Positions 58,505 to 64,000 of a stretch of DNA of 64,000 bases are shown here, piece by piece. Origin of the DNA: Diadema setosum (taxonomy: Eukaryota > Echinodermata > Echinoidea > Diadematoida > Diadematidae); NCBI GenBank assembly GCA_033980235.1, contig CM067072.1, forward strand, positions 31,037,759 to 31,101,758, written 5' to 3'. The notes beneath the pieces were generated by a model. It had not been told where the DNA came from and ran no database searches. It saw nothing but the letters and a program-made list of their open reading frames with translations. The number at the start of each line of letters is the position of its first letter. Within the stretch, counting starts at the first letter, position 1. Made by a program: the position numbers and the translations under genes.

Positions 58505-58887
58505 CTGGGCACCGTTTCATGAAAGTTGTCAGTGCTAACAAGATGTCAGTCCCTGACAATTATAGTAAAATCCTTGGTTTTGATTAGCTGAGAAGCTCTG
58601 GTCACTGACTGTTACTGTAAAACATGATATATTCGCGGCACGAAATTTTCGCGAATTGGAGCCGACAGCCTTTTTCGCAGCAAGAAATTTTCGCGAATTG
58701 CCACTTGCGTTCAATACATATAATGTAGATAAGAAATTTCGCGTGCATTTTAATTTCGCGAATCTTGGCGCTCGCAAAATTCGCGAAATTAAAATGCACG
58801 CGAACATTTCTCGTTTTACAGTACTATGGTGATTGTTGGAGACTGACATCTTGTCATGGCTGACAACTTTCATGAAATGGTGCCCAG
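58505..58887. mobile_element. Foldback MITE carrying a second nested MITE
   Basis: The outer arms ctgggcaccgtttcatgaaa and tttcatgaaatggtgcccag are inverted repeats. The inner element is at 58613-58823. No coding capacity. Confidence 0.75.
58613..58823. mobile_element. Inner TACTGTAAAAC MITE
   Basis: The ends TACTGTAAAACATGA and TCGTTTTACAGTA are inverted repeats. The interior has several attttcgcgaat/aattcgcgaaat motifs and a long internal palindrome around 58735-58802. Confidence 0.7.
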
Positions 58888-59923
58888 ATCTACCAATTAT
58901 GTAAGTACATTAGTATTCTGTCATATGATAGCAGTGGTTCTCTGTTCATGTTTAAACAGTCTTATCACTGTTAAACTCGGCATGTAAACCAATGCATTGC
59001 TCTATGGTAGAAATATTTATCATTAACTTTTGAGGTTGGCAGCCTGTATGCCCTACTTAATGATGAATATGTTGGGAACTCATCATGTTCTGCATTCTAT
59101 TTGGCTTGGTTTGGTTTCATTTTTCTATACTCAATATTTTACAAAAATATCATAGACATATCAAAAATAGAATATGCAAATTGTCAAATTCCACAAATTG
59201 TTGAATTTCTATTCTCACACAATATCAAACTCATGGTCTTCATGGCAAACCTTGATAGCAATATGATACTGCACCGATGCTTGCTGTACATTACAATAAA
59301 TTGATATCCTTTGGTTGGAAAGCTTTTGTGCCGACAGACAGGTGTCTACATATATGATACACAATAGATTAACAAATATTGGTGTTAAGAGTTGAAACAA
59401 ATCAATCATATTATACACATGCAGCAAAGATGAGATGGCAAGCTCCCATTCTTCATTTCATATGAAGTAGGTGGGTTTGATAGTAGGCCTACATGTATAC
59501 TCAAATCTATACATGATTACATACATTAGGATTTTCATATCATTTCTTCATATCCATTAATAACAACCAAACAAACATATGTAAAATACCACAAATAATT
59601 GGCAAACATATAATGAAAATAAATGCCCATAGAATCTTACTACAATGATAAACATATAAATATTTTTTTTATTTATTTTTTTTTACTGTCAGGACTTGGT
59701 CACAGCAAATAAGTTTGCTTCCTCCTACTAACAACTGTAAATATATTTCGGTTTGTGAAATCCAGTTGACACACATTAGATGTTGCCACCTGGGACTAAA
59801 AACATCTGCAAGCTTATGGACAAGTAGGGATAGCTCTCAATTAAACATTTTCAGAGCCTACACTGTACTGACACTGATTTGGCACTCGCTCAATAAACAA
59901 TTTGCTTGATAAATCAATTAGAG
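58888..59923. other. No gene seen
   Basis: AT-rich sequence without recognisable coding or repeat structure, apart from one TAGGCCTA at 59484. Confidence 0.45.
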
Positions 59924-60468
59924 GAAACCCACACCCAAAGAGAAATGTGGATTGAGTGAAAGCAGCAACATTAGTATAACATATCAGTAAAAGTTTGAGG
60001 AAAATCGGACAATCAATGCAAAAGTTCTGAATTTTTAAAGTTTTGGTGTTGGAAACGCTGGATGAGGAGACTACTAGAGGTTAGGATGTCATGTGTGGAC
60101 AACAATATAAAAAAACATAAAAGGAATTCCTCAAAAATTCACTTTTCTAGCAAAATGAAAGAGTACCTGACTAACCATTTTCAGAAAGCAGAGGGAATAA
60201 TTGCTACCCTTAATATGTCAGTATCAAGTTGATGGAATGTGTAATTTTTCATGAAAATGAATTTTTGTTGAATTCCTTTATATTTTCTTTATATTGTTGT
60301 CCAAACATACGTCATAACCTCTAGTAGTCTCCTCATCCAGTGGTTCCAACACCAAAACTTTAAAAATTCATTACTTTTGCATCGCTTGTTCGATTTTCCT
60401 CAAACTGTCACTGATGTGTTCTACTAATGTTGCTGCTTTCACTCAATCCACATTTCTCTTTGGGTTTG
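59924..60468. mobile_element. TTAA MITE family A, copy 3 (termini decayed)
   Basis: Both arms match 35932-36497 closely from cccaaagagaaatgtggatt to aatccacatttctctttggg. The outermost TTAAAGGGAAGG is no longer present. Confidence 0.75.
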
Positions 60469-60599
60469 CAACGACAAACTCCAGTGTCCCCACAGTCCCC
60501 TGTTCCTGAGTATAAACAGCATGGAAGACACCAAAGGAAGTCCAGGCAGTGATGAGGATGCTGGGGAAGGTGACAGCAGCCAGAGGATTATAACATTTC

Positions 60600-60850
60600 A
60601 TTTTCATTTCATTTCATTTCATCTATTTATTTAAGCATGGCAACAAGATTCAGCCAATGGCTGTTTTTCAACATGTCTGTGCACGGATAAAAATACATGG
60701 GAATATACAATACAATACACAGAAAAAAAAGAAAGGAAAAAAAATAATCAGATACTATAAACAAATACACATGTTTCTACACTTTAGTAATAATCATTAT
60801 CATTATTATATATCACATTATAAATCACTCATGAAGTCATACTCTGACAA
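60600..60850 (-). mobile_element. 5'-truncated LINE 3' end
   Basis: On the minus strand the sequence ends ttgccatgcttaaataaata followed by a GATGAAATGAAATG pentamer tail. This resembles the 3' ends of the two LINEs at 17899 and 23560. No coding part remains and the 5' limit is uncertain. Confidence 0.4.
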
Positions 60851-61175
60851 ATTCTGATTCTTTACTCATTAACCCATTGAAGATGAGTCCAGAGTACATA
60901 CTCAGGCAAGTGTCTATGGGAAATGTGTGTTGTAGCAAAATCAGCCTGTCCTCAGTGGTTTAATTGCTCAGCTTGCTTCAGTCAAGGCCTATACCAGGGC
61001 CCTGTTTTATGAACAGTTAAAATTGATTATATAGTTGATTTCAACTGTAAGTCTATGGCATCCTGTGTGGTAAGGAAATTTAAAATCTATTTTATCTTTT
61101 GATAAAACGGGGCCCTGCTATCTGTATTCTAACATAACAATATGTATCTGGACCTACACTTAATCTTGGATGCTT

Positions 61176-61245
<70 letters not shown>

Positions 61246-62673
61246 GGGGGGGGGGAGGTACTTCCTTCCATGGGTGAACATCATACAGATGTATTGCCTT
61301 TTTGGAGGTGTGATGTATGGGAGTTATATCTTCCCTTGGCACGGCACACTTGGGGGGGGGGGGGGGGGGGGCGGAATATATTGTTTTGAAGGGAAAATAT
61401 TATTCCCTTGGGACTTTTAAGTGTCATATCACTTAACAAAACACAAGCCAGAATTTGTTATACTAATGGTCTACATAATTAGACACATCCGACAAATCAT
61501 ATCATTCTAGTCCTGTTGGCAGACAGTAAAATTCTTGAATTATGTTACTGGGTACCCTCATGTGACATCACTACTCCAATATAACAATTTCGATTTGTGC
61601 TTCATTAGTCACATGACTGCACAATGACCAATCAACAACCAGTAGACCATATAATATTACTTTATACTGCCTGTCTTAACATCTGTTTGTTTTGTCACTT
61701 CCACTGCAACAATACAGCAATGTTTTTACATTTCAAAAAAATTTGATGAATTATATGAAGAAACTTAAAACAAAAAATCTCACTTGCATGACAAGGACTG
61801 TAAAATAGGCTGGATAATACCTAATGTTAATCTTATGTATTACTGCTACATAATGGTCAAATTTTATCACTAGTATTTCAGTGCCTAATGGATTTAAACT
61901 AAATTCTAATAACAGACTCTTATAAAATGCAGTGCATAATAATTTTACATGTTTCAAAAGCCAATATGCAACAGTATATTGGTAACGGATACAAATATTC
62001 ATCACTTACGATGAAATCCAGTTCAATGATTTTTTTTAAATATCATGGCTACTTCTAAAACACTGATCAATTCAGTGCTTATTTATGTCGATGTAGGGCA
62101 ATTTATTAATCAGTTGCAATGAAATCCAGTTGTTATTGTTGTTTGGGGCAGGGGAGGGGTTGTGGATTTCCTTTTTACACTTCCTTTTCTTTCATGTACA
62201 TGTATGTATGTGGTTAACCACATAGAACAGCATCACACAAAAGAAAAAAAAATTCTTCAATTTCTATTAAACCATTTCTATCATCATGCAAGAGATAGAG
62301 AGAGAGGGGGGGGGGGGAGCAGGTCAGAAGTTCATTGAGCAACAACAAAAATCATATATCCCAACACATATCTTTCTATTATATTCTCGTTGGCAGTGCG
62401 TCACGCAAGATGCGGCTGCTGATCTCATTGAGTGGCACAAAGGGTGTGATTAGCGTCATATCCTATTACACGTTGCGATTTACTGATATTGACAGTATAG
62501 ATGAATCCGACTTCAGAGCACTGTAACTTATGGCGACTATAACTGGGGGAGGGGCTTCCAAAGAAGAACAAAAGCACTTTCAATGGGTTATGCAATGAGC
62601 CAGGTGCATTGCTATGTCAGTGCATAAGTTATCTTTTGTTAGACATTTGTGAAACCCAACAGGTAGAAATTAC
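60851..62673. other. No gene seen
   Basis: AT-rich sequence with a TG microsatellite, G-rich runs near 61246, 61352 and 62307, and no supported ORF. Confidence 0.45.
61180..61242. repeat. (TG)31 microsatellite
   Basis: An uninterrupted TG run followed by a G9 run. Another G run of about 19 lies at 61352-61370. Confidence 0.92.
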
Positions 62674-62840
62674 CATAAAAGACAGAACCCAAACCGAATC
62701 GGTCTGTTGCTGATGCCCACAATGCTGCGCTGATGAATGCATAAATTTGCGCATGATTTGTACATATCTTGATATCCTCACTTGCCATAGATCCCTTCTC
62801 AGATGGTGTGATCAGCAATGATTTGTCTTCCTTGAATAGC
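62674..62840 (-). CDS. Candidate exon of an unidentified gene
   Basis: On the minus strand a strong acceptor (tattttttctcctcacag) leads into an open frame LFKEDKSLLITPSEKGSMAS, continuing EDIKICTNHAQIYAFISAAL. A possible donor GTAATT closes it. I do not recognise the protein and see no second exon, so the call rests on the acceptor and composition. Confidence 0.28.
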
Positions 62841-62981
62841 CTGTGAGGAGAAAAAATAGCACAAGAGAGAATAGAAACAAATTTGTGAAGTATATAAGTA
62901 CATAGGCCTTTATCACTACAAGACACAGCTCTTGCCAACTATGAAAAAAAGGGATTTTACAATTGGAGATTTATAAACAGA

Positions 62982-63213
62982 TTAGGTGCAGTCAGACTGG
63001 TAAAAATCGAGAAGTTGAAGATCGCGAAGTTTGGGCCATTGGTATGCACACGCAAGAAAGAAGAAAGAGTGTGCCATCCGATGGCTAGTGATTGTGACAT
63101 AACAATGCACATCTGTACATGACAATGGCCTTGCGCTTTGGAGACACCGTCCGCAAACACATCAAGAAGTTTGAGGGGGGTGGGGGAAACATCCCTAGTT
63201 GGAGTGGGAAGTC
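62982..63213. repeat. Foldback family D, degenerate copy
   Basis: taggtgcagtcagactggta and cgagaagttgaagatcgcga resemble the 45401 copy. gaagtttgaggggggtgggg with catccctagttg matches its interior, interrupted by about 100 unrelated bases. Confidence 0.5.
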
Positions 63214-64000
63214 CATGTCAGGAAAGACAAAGGGTGCATTTACCAACTCACATCTCATGTAGAATTAATGCTTTCATGGGACTTTCAGGGAGATTATGAT
63301 AAATGCAAATCTGTTTTGATGTAGAGGTTAGGATATTCCTTTCTCCAATGCCAATAAAGTGCGAGCTGAAATGCATTGTTACAGGAATGCATTTCTGAAG
63401 GAATGATAAATGCAAAGTTGTTTGAAATGTGTTAATACTGAGATCAGACCTACCCACACCAAATACATGATTTCTGTTCCTTGGGTCAAACAGCGCAATG
63501 GAGCTGTCCTCTTGACTCGCGATAGAGATAATATACTACAACTCGAGAAATGCGATCTGAAAGGCCCTTGTAAAAGCGTTTTGATATTGTGTATTAAAAG
63601 ATGTTTCAAACAAAAGACAAAAGAAAGAAAAAAAAAAAAAAACCCAGACAGATATCAACTAGAATGTTTCAGTTCTGCTTACTTTATTTTGTTCTACATT
63701 TACTCAAGGCAAAGTAAAACTATAACCCTGTGTCACCTAACATTCTTAAGGTTTGACAGGAAAGGAATGTGTTTCTCATAATCCTGAAATAAAACTGCCC
63801 CTGAAATACACAAACAAACAGACAAAAGAATTGTGTTTGCAACCATGTGACCAGAGTTAATGTTACCACAATTGTAATGCAGTCAAGCAGGTCAGATCGG
63901 ACATTGCTTCAGGATTGCTTGGGAATAAAACAAAAGCAATGGAATATGCTGTCTATAGAGCAAAAAAACATTTTAAAAAAACTGTGACGTTTGCTAAGCA
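63214..64000. other. Window end, no gene seen
   Basis: AT-rich sequence with A runs near 63629-63643. Open frames are short and lack recognisable features. Confidence 0.4.

Overview
The window is animal nuclear DNA. A 15-exon gene with GT-AG introns, long AT-rich non-coding stretches, microsatellites and many palindromic transposon remnants rule out a prokaryote. The repeats (TTAA-flanked foldback MITEs, CR1/L2-like LINEs with pentamer tails, recurrent TAGGCCTA octamers, G tracts) suggest a marine invertebrate deuterostome, perhaps an echinoderm. That placement is inferred from general character, not from a marker gene.

Left part (1-24.4 kb): a mobile-element landscape. A complete Ty3/Gypsy-type LTR retrotransposon on the minus strand fills 588-13067. 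It has two 3.1 kb LTRs that appear to differ only in two poly-G lengths, a primer binding site resembling the tRNA-Pro type, a PNMA-like gag, a pol in the -1 frame reached through one of two GGGAAAC slippery heptamers, and a polypurine tract. It is followed by a TIR-type element, a decayed LINE, and a second LINE with an intact 1032-codon endonuclease/reverse transcriptase ORF. A 236-bp tandem duplication and a TTAA-flanked MITE follow.

Middle (24.4-37.9 kb): one host gene on the minus strand, mitochondrial glycine decarboxylase (P-protein of the glycine cleavage system). It can be assembled as 15 exons encoding 1042 residues, from the targeting peptide at 37293 to the stop at 25953. Its introns hold a tRNA-derived SINE and a MITE. 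A TATA-like promoter lies upstream and a possible poly(A) signal downstream.

Right part (37.9-64 kb): no complete gene was recognised. It contains microsatellites, a perfect 24-bp-arm hairpin, foldback repeats of several families, a TIR-bounded element with an internal ~168-bp satellite, GC-rich inverted repeats, nested MITEs, a minus-strand LINE tail, and two short unassigned stretches that look like exons (52.83-53.00 kb plus; 62.67-62.84 kb minus).

The strongest candidate for a notable system is the retrotransposon. It is structurally complete and apparently young, and it pairs a PNMA-type Gag with a duplicated -1 frameshift signal and unusually long LTRs. The second is the set of three TTAA-flanked palindromic MITE families with a common terminus.
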